A DNA stretch of 64,000 bases from Linum tenue (GCA_946122785.1 CAMGYJ010000002.1:25146492-25210491), one strand, 5' to 3'; shown: positions 11,213 through 21,350, counted from the first letter of the stretch. Numbers and translations: made by a program. The notes: a model not told the origin generated them from the letters alone.

Positions 11213-12425
11213 CTATGCAGTAGTTACTGTTGTAAGGCGGGCGGTGGTGCCCACCCTGGACACCAAAACCCCGGCATCGGCCTGCAACTTCAATTTGTAC
11301 AGTTATTGCACAGCACCTCCAAGGGTGCACCGATAGTAACTTTCAAAAAGCCACTCTCTCTCAACCTTTCCTTTTTGAAATTTGATCTGCCTTCTCTCTT
11401 CTTCCAGTCTTCCTTTTCTGATTTCGGGGGCTGCCGCCGGCTCCTTTTAGGTGACCGGCGGTAGCCCAAAATTTTTATTTTCCTGTTTTTGTTTCTTTAT
11501 ATTGCTTTGTTTCTATTGCATGTGTCTTGGGCAGTTTTCAATCGGATTTCCAACCGTTGTGGCTTTCAGTTTTCTCCTTTCTAGTCGAGCTATGGCTCTT
11601 CTTTCAAATCTAGGTTCTCTGTTCTTGGGCTTGCTCGTCATAGGAGCTGGAGTCTGCAACTTGGGAGCCTCTTCCAGATCTGGATGGTGGGGTAGTCCCT
11701 CATTGGTGGCCTCATCTTCAAGGTGAAGCCATTCCCCTCTTTCCCTCTCCGACCTCCCTAGGTGTTTGAGTGGCTTGGTGAGCCGTCGGATGGTGGTGGG
11801 TTGGGTCTTCTCCGGTGGTTGCGGTTGGGAATCGGTGTTTTCCGTGGAGTTTTGTGGCTACCTTGGGAGCTTCTGCTCTTCTTTGAACCTGATCTCTCTG
11901 CCTTGGCCTCCTCTGCCTCTTCAGCTTGGAGCAATCTGGTTCATATCATCTTCCACCGCCATGCAGTCTAGTTTCTAGATTCACTGTGATGGATGCCTTT
12001 GAGTTTTCCCCAGGAGGCGACACATGGAGTGATGATGTTCACTTACCATGGATTTCGATATGATCGGACAAGCTGATTGTGGTTTTGTTGCACTTTGATT
12101 GGTTGTTTGCAAGAGAGATTCATGATGATCTGTTTTCTGTCAAGGGTTTTGCTCTATTTGGGTGGTCGCTTGCAGACTGTATTTTGTTCTTTGTTGCTGC
12201 ATTTTGTCTTACACAGCTTTGTTTGTAACCGAATGCCCTTGGTCTTCCTCTTGTTGGAACCAGATTGTTGGTTCGTTCTCCCTCTTTGTAACTGATCAGT
12301 TTTAAGTGCAATAAAGTCCCCTTTGTCAAAAAAAAAAAAAAAAAAGAAGAAGGGAAACACCGACAACGCCACGGCATGAGCCAGGCAAGTAGGTTGTTGG
12401 CACACTGGCGCCTGGCAGCCGCGAA
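11213..12425 (-). pseudogene. FAD4-like desaturase pseudogene, split by a retroposon
   Basis: Two pieces match the intact FAD4-like gene on the minus strand. 11213-11336 corresponds to about 32680-32780 plus 32880-32908, with roughly 100 bp missing between them. 12347-12425 corresponds to 32900-32965, the segment encoding the region around the PWTITRRE-like motif. The gene's 5' third and 3' end are absent, and the reading frame is broken. The two pieces are separated by a poly(A)-tailed insertion. This is a dead paralogue from duplication of the FAD4 locus, not a functional gene. Confidence 0.8.
11337..12345 (+). mobile_element. Poly(A)-tailed retroposon (about 1 kb) inside the FAD4 pseudogene
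   Basis: The insertion ends with AATAAA (12310-12315) and a run of 18 A (12328-12345), the hallmark of LINE-driven retroposition. The flanks aagggtgcaccga (11321-11333) and agggaaacaccgac (after the tail) look like a diverged 12-14-bp TSD of FAD4 sequence. The interior is T/G-rich with no reverse-transcriptase motif. It could be a 5'-truncated LINE 3' region, a non-autonomous LINE relative, or a retrocopied untranslated RNA. No source gene is recognised. Confidence 0.65.
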
Positions 12426-12530
12426 ATCGGCTATTGGGTTAGTCATTTTTTGTATTACTTTTCACGACAAAAGTATGTCTAGGCACGACATGGTTCAAAT
12501 CTTGTTAAGGGTTCAGGCATGGTCAAATAT

Positions 12531-12539
12531 ATTTGAAAA
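12531..12539. repeat. Target-site duplication, left (ATTTGAAAA)
   Basis: This is the 9-bp direct repeat identical to 13748-13756, immediately outside the inverted repeats of the Pack-MULE. A length of 9 bp is diagnostic of Mutator-like elements. Confidence 0.9.
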
Positions 12540-12915
12540 GGGTTAATACCTTGTTATGGCCTGAACTATGACCATGTAATCAACTTTGGCCAGTGGTTTG
12601 AGAAATTAACATCCTGGCCCGATCTATGCAGCATATTGACGAAATTGGCCTGGAGCGTGGTTTGACCGTTTGTTTAGACGGTCAACACCGTTGACCGTTA
12701 GTCAACTGTCCAGATCACTGCCATGTCAACATAAAAAAATTATAATTTCATTTTTCATTTTATTTCATTTACAAAAATTGAATAATTAAAAAAAAAACAA
12801 AATCCAAAAATTTTGGCCCACCCATCCCCACCTTATCCCCTCACCTTCTTTCCTTTTCGATCAAACCCAACCCTATTCCATCTTCTTCCTCCTTCTTCCC
12901 CGACGGCGTAAACAT
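12540..12915 (+). repeat. Left TIR of the Pack-MULE
   Basis: Inverted partner of 13378-13747. It includes the internal palindromic stretch around ggtcaacaccgttgacc. The inner end stops at gacggcgtaaacatc. On the minus strand the inner part encodes an acidic/basic tail ending at a TGA (12841-12843). Confidence 0.9.
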
Positions 12916-13375
12916 CAGCCTCGACTTCCCAATCATAGGGTCCATGACCACCGGAATCAATCCTTCCCAAATTCATATACAAACATCAACAAGAAGAAAT
13001 AACTCAGCAAGATTGGGATTCAAATATAATCCAAATCATTTGAGAAGGAAGCAAATTCAAACCTTTTTGTTCATCAGAACCATCGTGAAACTCTTCCTGC
13101 TCCTCCGGCACGGGATGGAGCTCACACTCATCTACCAAAGAAATCCCTTTCTTCGAACTCCCTTCTTCAATCCCACCTTCCTTATCATCCGGATAACGCA
13201 CCACCACGACTGGGCAAATGCAGTGATGCACACAGTAATCACTCACACTCCCCAGCCTACCTTTACTGTTCCTCCTCGCCGCCCCAAACCCTCGGCTCCC
13301 CATAATCACGGCGCTCAACCCCAACCTCTCCACCTCCAGGCAAAGCCTCTTCCCAATCACAGGGTCCAGGTGGGA
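12841..13375 (-). pseudogene. Captured universal stress protein (USP-A, PHOS34-like) fragment fused to a TIR-encoded tail
   Basis: The main exon (about 13375 down to 13063) encodes the C-terminal half of a plant USP domain. It reads KRLCLEVERLGLSAVIMGSR, then GFGAARR, LGSVSDYCVHHCICPVVVVR, YPDD, and an acidic tail ending EFHDGSDEQK. This matches the PHOS32/PHOS34-type family and its ATP-binding loop G-x2-G-x9-G(S) region. The N-terminal half and an in-frame ATG are missing. The exon ends AAAG|GTTTGA (donor at 13062). A possible acceptor at 12963 would join it in frame to about 40 codons that run into the left TIR and stop at 12841. The source gene is outside the window. A functional product is doubtful, because the USP nucleotide-binding N-terminus is absent. 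Confidence 0.75.
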
Positions 13376-13377
13376 AG

Positions 13378-13747
13378 GATGTTTACGCCGTCGGGGAAGA
13401 AGGAGGAAGAAGATGGAATAGGGTTGGGTTTGATCGAAAAGGAAAGAAGGTGAGGGGATAAGGTGGGGATGGGTGGGCCAAATTTTTTGGATTTTTTTTA
13501 ATTATTCAATTTTTGTAAATGAAATAAAAAGAAAAATGAAATTGTAATTTTTTTATGTTGACATGGCAGTGACCTGGACAGTTGACTAACGGTCAACGGT
13601 GTTGACCGTCCAAACAAACGGTCAAACCACGCTCCAGGCCAATTTTGTCAATATGCTGCATAGATCGGGCCAGGATGTTAATTTCTCAAACCACTGGCCA
13701 AAGTTGATTACATGGTCATAGTTCAGGCCATAACAAGGTATTAACCC
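13378..13747 (-). repeat. Right TIR of the Pack-MULE
   Basis: Reverse complement of the left TIR with a few substitutions, for example in the poly-T/poly-A tract. It ends ...GGTATTAACCC at 13747. Confidence 0.9.
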
Positions 13748-13756
13748 ATTTGAAAA
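13748..13756. repeat. Target-site duplication, right (ATTTGAAAA)
   Basis: Second copy of the 9-bp TSD of the Pack-MULE. Confidence 0.9.
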
Positions 13757-14566
13757 CTGAGCTGAAAAGACACAATACAAGAAAAAATAAGCTCGATACA
13801 GGTCTTGGTCGAGTTAGCCCGAATATGACGTCGACTCATCATGTACATTCCCAGCTCACTTTTTTATTTTTCAATAAGTATAACTGTGCATAAAATTTAA
13901 GCATCTACATATATACTTGTTCATGTGAATTTAACATATAATTATGGAGTGGAATAACCTATAAATTTATGCCAAGATTTCTTGACATAAAAAAGTTATA
14001 TTTTCAAGACTTCAATTCATCCATAATTGTCCGTTGTAAGAAACTCAAAATTTTAATTTGTGGGTCATCTTTAGTGATCACATTCACCCCAAAAAACATC
14101 TAAATGATTTCATTTACATTCAGGATGCCCAATTGATTAGTAATTAGTTTGTGCAATTGAGGAATTTCATTAATTTCCTTTTGCACAAGAAAAGTTATGA
14201 AACTATTTTACACCTTCTTTAGCCAAATACACTTCAACTCATCCTACTGATTGTTGCAGCCATCTCTCGAGTTGACCAATCTTATTGTTGTTTTCCATTT
14301 TTTGCAATTTGTTTTTAAGATTTGGAAATGTTAACATCTAAGTGTTGGATGTTCATCTGAGTACAAAATTATTGATACATTATAAGGTTTTCTTCCTTCA
14401 TCAATTGTTGAATTTTGACTATTGTTCTGATACCATGTTGGATTTTGGATGTTGTTTGATAAATGGGAACTTTGTAGTTTATCTTGCAAAGCGAAAGTTT
14501 GGATTTGTTTTGGCAAATGGCTTGTTTAATTTATTTCATGGAGGAAGGGTTTATGAATTTTTGGAA
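13757..14566. repeat. FAD4-locus relic, shared with 21370-21710 and 31370-31450
   Basis: 13955-14340 matches 21370-21710 through blocks such as agtgatca.attcaccc, gaaaagttatgaaa, caactcatcctactgattgt and tgcaatttgtttttaga. 14490-14566 matches 31370-31450 (ttggatttgttttggcaaat ... gaatttttggaagag). This is non-coding or decayed sequence and forms the insertion target of the hAT element. Confidence 0.6.
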
Positions 14567-14574
14567 GAGCTACA
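14567..14574. repeat. Target-site duplication, left (GAGCTACA)
   Basis: 8-bp direct repeat identical to 20000-20007, the length expected for hAT insertion. Confidence 0.9.
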
Positions 14575-14879
14575 TGGGATGGCAATTTACCCACCCATGG
14601 GTATTTTTGCCCAAACCCAATTATATCCATTTATATGGGTTGTGTATGGATTTATTCTATATGGATTTGGATAAGATTTGGGTAGGTGGAGTTGGGTTTG
14701 GATTTTATTTTTGGGTATGGATTGGGCTTGGGTACCCATCTCCTTGGACCTGCCTGTATATGTTTTTTTTATTAGGTGTTAAAATGTAAAGAGAAATTTT
14801 TAATGTATTAAAATGTAATTTTCCACATATGATGCTGGACCTATTTGTATCTTCTTAAAAACTTTAGGTACTAAAGTGT

Positions 14880-15310
14880 AACTTTGGCTGTCAGCGACAG
14901 CGACCATCGTGTTCCAGGCTTCCATATCTTCGTCGGCGGCGGCTTCGACGGTGCCGAACGCCGGTGCCTCCGCTTTCGACCTTGCTGCCTCCGACCACAA
15001 CCGGCCCGCCGTCGAGCGGTTCGTCGTGTTCGACCTCGCCATCGGGAATGACGAACTTGCTGCCTCCGATCCGGGTTCGGACGCCGGTCGATTCGGATCT
15101 CCAGGGTTTCGGAGAAGGAGCTAGAGGCCCGGCGGTGGGGGTGATGGATCAGGATCAATTCGGGTACTATCAGCAATCAGGATCAAATCCTCGGCAACGA
15201 CGGCGGAAGCGGTTGGGGTTACTCCTCCTGTTCCGGCTATTCTGAAGGCTTCTCCGTCGAAGTCGTCCTCGTCGTCTTCAGAGAAGGTTCAGCAGGAGGC
15301 TGGAACAGTC
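14880..15310. other. GC-rich captured segment in the left arm of the hAT element
   Basis: Base composition jumps well above the neighbours. Several overlapping frames stay open on both strands, including a Ser/Lys-rich frame with a GVTPPVPAILKASPSKSSSS-like stretch near 15205-15290. I do not recognise a domain. Composition and position next to the SDR fragment suggest captured host exon or UTR sequence. Confidence 0.4.
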
Positions 15311-15385
15311 AATTTTGGATGAATTAGACATAACTTCGAGGATCGAAAGGAGTTGTTACGGAACTGGTCAAATTGGGGGTAGTAC

Positions 15386-15645
15386 CAACCAGAATGTCAA
15401 GTTTCCCAAACTGGGTTTTGATGAAATCGGCAAGAGAAGAGATGCTGGAGCTGTCTGTCACGTCGAGCTGATGGTAAACGATGTTATCGGAGGAGACGCC
15501 ATGGTTGGTTTTGAGGTCGTCAACAGCCTGGATGCCTCTGTTTTCGTCTCTGGCTGTCAACACCACGACGACTCCACTAGCAGCCAGCTGCCTGCAGATT
15601 GCGAATCCGAGCCCTCTGTTCGCTCCCGTCACTACAGCGCACCTG
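15386..15645 (-). pseudogene. Captured exon of a short-chain dehydrogenase/reductase (salutaridine/menthone reductase-like)
   Basis: An exon with a plausible acceptor (ctcacag|cagg at 15645) encodes RCAVVTGANRGLGFAICRQL and then VVVLTARDENRG and YHQLDVTD, and ends FGKLDILV. It contains the TGxxxGxG NADPH-binding motif and the D-V-T adenine-pocket motif of the plant carbonyl reductase-type SDR family. It breaks at a G|GTACTA donor (15386), so introns were retained and capture was at DNA level. The catalytic Ser/Tyr/Lys exons are absent, so it cannot be an active enzyme. Confidence 0.8.
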
Positions 15646-15839
15646 CTGTGAGTTACGAAAACAGAAACAACAAAAGAGCCAAAAAGAAAAATGAGAAGAA
15701 GGGAGAAATGGATACAAGACACCATTAACTATGAATCTCATAATCCAGGCTTTATGAGACTTTATGAGAGGAAGAATGGAACTTAGATGATGGTCAGTCA
15801 AGAACACAACTTTCATTTCTATTATAATTACTATCCTTT

Positions 15840-15870
15840 TTTCTTTTGTTGTTGTTGTTGTTGTTCTGGA
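15840..15870. repeat. (TTG)n microsatellite
   Basis: Short run of GTT/TTG units inside the hAT left arm. Confidence 0.8.
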
Positions 15871-16212
15871 TGTCTTGTATACTGCAGATGATGAGATTCA
15901 TAGTTAATGGTGGCTGCTGCTGCTGATGTAGGGGAATTTGCAGGCAGGGCTAAGAGTCATGTGCAAGCAACTATCAACAAATCACCCCAAAGGGAACCTG
16001 AAACTATCAACCATTTCAAACCATTGAATCCAACACTGTGCTTACAACTCTTTCAAAGCTTGTTTATAAGGGAAGGGTATTACAGAGGAACACACACTAC
16101 CGCAAGACAGAGTATTACAGAGGAACCCAACAACAGAAATAAGATACTTTGTTTTGAGTTTTGAACATAACTTCACTACATAATCAAATCAAACAAACTC
16201 TCAGATTCTTTC

Positions 16213-18364
16213 TCAGTCCTCATATTCCATAACTTGTTCATCATCACCGCCATCATTCTCACAGAATATGGTTTGAGTCGAACCATCAACATCAGGAGAG
16301 AAAATGGCTACACCTGCAAAATAATGAATAACATACTCAATCATCAAGTAGAAAGCCAGTAGCTAGTAAATAATGCACCAAACCAGGAAACCAACATATA
16401 ACAATGAAAATCATCCAATAATGAATAACAGCAACAACAAGTTGTTTCTTACCCTGAAGTTCATTCCTAAGCCAGTTCTGGGTGCACATAAGAGCCTCCA
16501 CAGTCGTGTCATCAAGGCGGCTACGATGAGGGTTCAATAATCTTCCACTTGTGCTAAATGCAGATTTTGAGACAACTGTTGACACTGGAATGGCTAGAAT
16601 GTCCTTAGCAATCAGCCTTAAGGTTGGATATTGTAGGCCATGGTTCTTCCACCAAGATAAAATGTCGAACTCTTCGCTTCTTGGGATCACACCATCTCGC
16701 AAGTATTTGTCAAACTCTTCTTTAACATTCCAATTAGATCTACCAACATAAGAATCAAAGCTGGCGAGAAACCCAGCACTTGCATGTTGATGTGTCGATG
16801 AAGAAGATGAAGAATCCATGCTAGGTTCTGTAGTCTTGTACTCACTCATAAGATCATAACAAAAGTCTCGAATCCTATTAAAATGAAAGGTAGATGTGCC
16901 AACATAAATCTTGGGAAATGCCCACTCTAATAGCTTCATCTTGAACCTAGGATCCAATATAGCTGCAACAGCCAAAGTTCCATGGATAACCTCCCAATAC
17001 CTATTGAATTTATCCAACATATCTTCAGCCATGGTTGCAATAGTTACATTTGGACTCAACTGCCACTCGTTTAGAGCTATTTTAATCTCACAGACCTTAG
17101 GGAAAAATGTATTAGCCGTGGGGTAAGTAGTTCCTGAAAATGTCTTTGTAGCTTCATGAAACAACTCTAGCTTCACACATAATTCAGATGCCATATCCCA
17201 TTCCTCTTCACTTGGAAAACATACATAATATGAATCTCTAACAATCAAACGATCAAAGACATCCTTATATATCAAAGCAGTTGATAGCACAAGGTAAGTA
17301 GAGTTCCAACGAGTCTTACAATCAAGCACCAACTCTCTCGAACAATCAATATTTGTAAGTCTTCTTAACACATCATTGAACTTTTGTCTTCTCTTAACAG
17401 ATGAAGTCCAATACATAACACTATCACGAATTCTCCCAATGCATTCCCCAATGACAGACAACCCATCTTGCACAATTAGGTTGAGAATGTGAGCAGCACA
17501 TCGCATATGAAATATAGAACCATTTAGCAACAACGTATCTTCTTGCAATTTTCCTAAAAGAGCTCTAATCATAGCATCATTAGTACTGCAATTATCCACC
17601 GTCACTGTTGAAATTTTTCTCTCAATGTTCCATTCCGTCATAGAACTCAATAATACAGCACATAGAGCATCCTTGGTATGTGGAGAAGGAACGTGGATAA
17701 AACTCAAAATCTTACTCTGAAGAACCCAAGCATCATCAATAAAGTGGCCAGTTACTACCATGAACCCTCTTTTCCTGTTATTCGAAGTCCACATATCAGT
17801 GGTAATCGCCACCCTACTGCTGACTTTTTCTAACTCATGCATTACATTCATCTTTCCCTTTTTGAATATCTTTAAAATATCACTCTTGATTGTATTTCTA
17901 CAAACCATTTGAAACAACGGTTGAAGAGAATACGAAAACCTCCTAACCCCAACATAATCGACAACCGATAGAGGAAATTCATGAAGAACAATCATATAAG
18001 CAAGCTCCCTTCTACTAGTTTCTTGGTCAAAAACAGCAGGACTCGAACTTCCAGTATCAATTTTCCTTTTCTTACTACCCAAAAGTCCACCAACCTTGAC
18101 TAGATCGGCATTTTTTACTCGACATTTAATCAAATGATTGCGCAAATGAGAAGTTCCAGAGTTGGATTCAGCCGCAAGCCTTTTATGGCAGTATTTGCAT
18201 TCAGCTTTTCTCAGCCCACTAATTACAACTCGATTATAATCCTTCCACACTTCAGACCACTCCTTCCCAAAAGACCATACCATACGACTAGAAGACACAC
18301 TATGCTGTCCATTACTACTCTCATGATTCATAGATAGACTATCATCATTAGTTTCTGAATCCAT
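16213..18364 (-). CDS. hAT transposase (BED zinc finger, C-terminal dimerisation), two exons
   Basis: Exon 1 is 18364-16453 and exon 2 is 16313-16213, giving about 670 residues with no internal stop. Residues 30-81 form a BED finger (Cys56, Cys59, His77, Cys81). The middle holds the RNase H-like fold with TDMWTS, VDNCSTNDAM and the CAAHILNLIVQDGL helix. The C-terminus carries the hAT dimerisation region (PRSEEFDILSWWK ... LAIPVSTVVSKSAFSTSGR ... RLDDTTVEALMCTQNWL). The reading frame stays open past the donor CAGG|GTAAGA, but splicing to the acceptor tttgcag at 16314 gives an in-frame acidic tail ending EQVMEYED. A 5' UTR intron may end at tttttctag just before the ATG, with a GC-type donor near 19142. 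It would cut and paste this element and related copies. It may still be coding-competent, but expression is unknown. Confidence 0.88.
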
Positions 18365-19207
18365 ATTTCCCTAGAAAAATCAAGCAAGCAACAAACAATC
18401 ATTCAAACTAATGCAACAGTACAATCATTCAACCAAATAAGGATTAAAAATGCTTCAAACAGAGACAACATTACACAATTATTCAACCAAATTGCAGGTT
18501 GCCTACTTGCCTTTACTAGCTTGACTACAGATTCCACTCAAAGCTTCATTAGTTTAGTTCTTGGTTCTACTACAATCTCTGTTACTAGAACAGAAATTTT
18601 GAGTTGCAAGCATTCATATTGAGTTCGTGAGTGATGTATTCAAGGATATCAAACCAACTCTACATGCCTAGCCTACTGTGTATGCACCCTGTAGATAACG
18701 AAATGCCACACAGAAATCACAAATCCATTGGACCGGTTAAACCCACTGCTCCATATACCCAGAATTTGGTAACATGAATCAGCTTCACAAAACTGTGTGG
18801 AGCAGTGGAGATCGAATGCCAATTTAATCAGAATGCGAGATTCAGGAGCTTGGAACTCATTTAATTGGAACAGAAATGCATACGTTTCTCAGTTTCTCTT
18901 GTTCTTAACTTCTGGGTAGAATCAATCAGTTCGTTTGGATAAAAATGAACCCACCGGAGAACAAAACAAGCAATTGGGTTCAACTGAATTTACTTCATAT
19001 GCAAATGGAATTAAATCATAAGCAAAGAGTAAACCAAATTCATATACTCTGTGCTAGTAATTCTTGGTTCTTCCTACGTTCATCTTCCAGACAATACGAG
19101 TAAAGAAAACCGGAAGAACAAAGGAAGAGCAAGAACTTGCCTGAAACTTAGCTCGAACTCTCCCAGCGATTGTTTGTTACCCTAGTGTCTTTGCTTTCCT
19201 TCCCGCT

Positions 19208-19408
19208 GTGTTTGCCTTAGTCCGCTTGTTTGATGTGGTGGACGAAACAGCTGCTGCTAAGCTCACCAAGGCGAACGGTGGAGCGGCTACAGCGGGAGTC
19301 AACGGAATCAGCTATAGCGGCTCTGTAAATCCATGGAATGGGAAGCCCTTTTCACAGAGGTACTACGATATACTAGATAAGAGGAACGAGGGGACTTTAA
19401 ATCTCAAT
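19208..19408 (+). pseudogene. Captured 5' fragment of a PRP43/DHX15-type DEAH helicase gene
   Basis: The frame reads LFDVVDETAAAKLTKANGG, then NPWNGKPFSQRYYDILDKR, and then stops. Plant PRP43-like spliceosome-disassembly helicases (DEAH1/2/3 type) begin with just such an LFDV...NPW(N/T)GK.(F/Y)SQRY(Y/F)(D/E)ILEKR N-terminus. Only that N-terminal segment is present. All helicase motifs (GxGKT, DEAH and others) are missing. It lies antisense to the transposase, within its presumed 5' region. It is a captured fragment and cannot act as a helicase. Confidence 0.65.
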
Positions 19409-19509
19409 TAGCAAAACCCAATTAGTCAATTACCTGGGAAGGGTTTGGGGGACGATGAATGGAGGAACTCGAAGCTTGGTAGCACTGGGCGGCGGCGACG
19501 TCGGAGCTA

Positions 19510-19776
19510 GTGGCAGTGGAGCACGGCGGGCAGATCGGGATGGTGGTGGAGATGTACAGGAACTGCGCCGGGTTTTTCGATCAGCTCGAGGAATCGATCG
19601 ATTCCACTCTCGGCGAATCGGGATTTGAGGAGAGAGAAAATGGTGAGGTGTTCGCGATGAAGGTCGGGCTGGCGCTCGGAAGGAGTCCGGCGGAGGTCCG
19701 GGAGCTGGCTGGAAAGTGTGCTAATAGTAGGGATGAAGGCACGCCGTTGGATGAGTTTGCTAGCAAGCTCTTTTGA
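19510..19776 (+). pseudogene. GC-rich frame of unknown origin in the right arm of the hAT element
   Basis: An 88-codon frame (MAVEHGGQIGMVVEMYRNCA ... LGRSPAEVRELAGKCA ... DEFASKLF) has codon-like composition unlike the AT-rich surroundings, so it is probably another captured host exon. I do not recognise the family. It ends about 220 bp from the element terminus. Confidence 0.35.
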
Positions 19777-19999
19777 TTAATCTTATTTTTCTTTTTAGTT
19801 TCGTTTTTCTTTTTTTAATTATTTGGGTTTGGATTTTTTAACCCAAGTTCATGGGTAAAACCCAATTAAACCCAACATAATGGATATGGGTATTGACCCA
19901 TATGACTTTATTCATTTACACTTTAATTGGATTTCAGACTCAACCCAAATGGGTTGGATAGTTATAAACCCATGGGTATGGGTATAATTGCCAAGCCTA

Positions 20000-20007
20000 G
20001 AGCTACA
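20000..20007. repeat. Target-site duplication, right (GAGCTACA)
   Basis: Second copy of the 8-bp hAT TSD. Confidence 0.9.
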
Positions 20008-20219
20008 CAAACATGAATATGAAGCAATAGATGTTCTTTTATTGCTTTCTGATTGGCATGTTTACATCTCACCAACCACCCATATCTCGTAATGACTTAT
20101 TAATTTCACCCCATTCATACACAATACAACCAGTCAACCATGGCCATTTATAGGCATTCTACTTCTGCATGAAAAGATCAAGGCTTGGTAGGTGAACCTT
20201 CCTTCGTAGTCAATTATTA
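20008..20219. repeat. FAD4-locus 3' flank, copy C (distal part)
   Basis: Related to 31680-31790 (ttattgctttctgattg ... gcattc ... gaaaagatcaaggcttggtaggtgaacc). Ends with CAATTATTA, the TSD of the small MULE. Confidence 0.65.
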
Positions 20220-20625
20220 GGGTGGCCTACGATGACATGCATGTCGCTTGCACTTTTTGGTCGGCCTCAGTTAGGATTAGGTCGACCTCATTTAGCATTA
20301 GGTCGACCTAATATGTTGTTTCAGTGTAAAAACAGTTTCATGGTGGCTACGTTGGAGATTCATATCATACAATTGGCTAGATGGAAATTGAAAATTAATG
20401 GCTTGTTTTGAAGCTGGAGTGTTCCTTTACATATTGAAGTGATTGAGAGCTCGATATGAAGTTCAGAATACCATTTTTGAACCTGAGCAAAAGGTTATGC
20501 CAAAACTGGAAAACTGTCTGAAAATGATTAAGTCTGGAAACGTGTTTGGGAAGCCTACTTTGAAGCTCAATTCGAAAAACATGAATACGAGTCACCGTAA
20601 CATGCATGTCACTGTAACAAAGTCC
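20220..20625. mobile_element. 406-bp non-autonomous MULE of the 35-50 kb family
   Basis: It is flanked by a perfect 9-bp TSD CAATTATTA (20211-20219 and 20626-20634). The ends GGGTGGCCTACGATGACATGC and, in reverse complement, GGACTTTGTTACAGTGACATGC match the TIRs of the 15.2-kb MULE. It carries two AGGTCGACCT palindromes and one GGTCGGCC variant just inside the left TIR, again as in the large element. The interior (20400-20600) is unrelated sequence, possibly captured. It depends on a transposase elsewhere. Confidence 0.88.
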
Positions 20626-20634
20626 CAATTATTA

Positions 20635-21350
20635 TGCTAGCTTTTTCTTCTTCTTATCTGCAATCACTTCCCTCGTTAATTGGTCCAACAACTATATCTA
20701 TATCAGGAAGCTTCCATACTCATCTCCACCTATCTGTCTACTAGTTCTCGTCCATTTATTATTTTAATATTATTTGTTGTTTGCAATTATTCTCGAAGTG
20801 TTTAGAATTAACTTCATGATTTTTTTTATAGTAGAATTAACTTCATGATTCAACACTAATTAATCTGATCAATTAATTATTATATTTTTTTAGAATTTTC
20901 CTTTTGGGATAGTCAGAAGCTCAGAAATAATCATATATACAAGACAGTAACGAGCCACGGGAATCGACCATTATATTAGTCTAACTATGGATAAGAGGAC
21001 CTTCCGTGCCACAAATTTGGTAGCCTAATTGAACTGACGACGAGCAAATTAAGGATCAGTTAGAAACATATTGAAACTGAGAACACAGTAGTCGGCCAAT
21101 ATCTTCCAGCAGTATGACTCGAGACTCCTCCCAAGTTATGCGTGAAGCTCCGCGACGCCACCCATTGTATAACAACAAAATTAATATGAGAATCTCCGTC
21201 AAATTTAACAGACAAAATACCGTGATTTAGACACCATTCATAGCATCTTTCAAAGCCAATAATAAAGAACAATACATTTCTATAGTTTCAGCACAATGTA
21301 CACACATCTGAAAGCAATATTACAGAACATATATATATATATATATATAT
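20635..21350. repeat. FAD4-locus 3' flank, copy C (proximal part)
   Basis: Collinear with 31795-32455, the region directly downstream of the intact FAD4-like gene. Shared blocks include attggtccaacaacta, atgattcaacact, agaaacatattgaaactga, cctcccaagtta and acacacatctgaaagcaat. The match stops about 50 bp short of where a FAD4 stop codon would lie. The desaturase coding region is absent from this copy. Confidence 0.8.

Larger units (their letters stand above)
12540..13747. mobile_element. Pack-MULE carrying a universal stress protein fragment
   Basis: This is a 1,208-bp element. Its inverted repeats span about 12540-12915 and 13378-13747 (roughly 370 bp each, about 95% alike by eye), begin GGGTTAATACC, and are flanked by a perfect 9-bp TSD. 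About 460 bp of non-repetitive interior carries a host gene fragment on the minus strand with an intron still present, so the gene was captured as DNA and not as cDNA. It encodes no transposase and must rely on an autonomous relative. It inserted about 100 bp beyond the FAD4 pseudogene. Confidence 0.9.
14575..19999 (-). mobile_element. Complete hAT transposon with captured host gene fragments
   Basis: This is a 5,425-bp element with a perfect 8-bp TSD GAGCTACA. The termini are short inverted repeats, TGGGATGGCAATTTACCCA on the left and TAGGCTTGGCAATTATACCCA on the reverse strand at the right. Both continue into subterminal ACCCATGGGTA/ATATGGGT words that are typical hAT subterminal motifs. 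It encodes one full-length transposase on the minus strand. The left arm carries an SDR-reductase exon and a GC-rich segment. The right arm carries a PRP43-type helicase fragment and another GC-rich frame. The uninterrupted target is recognisable in the paralogous 31.4-kb sequence (ttggaagaagtagacaaatg). Confidence 0.9.

Noticed and set aside
12944..13453. 169-codon plus-strand frame in the Pack-MULE
   Set aside because: It is antisense to the clear USP-coding strand. Openness follows from codon bias on the opposite strand.
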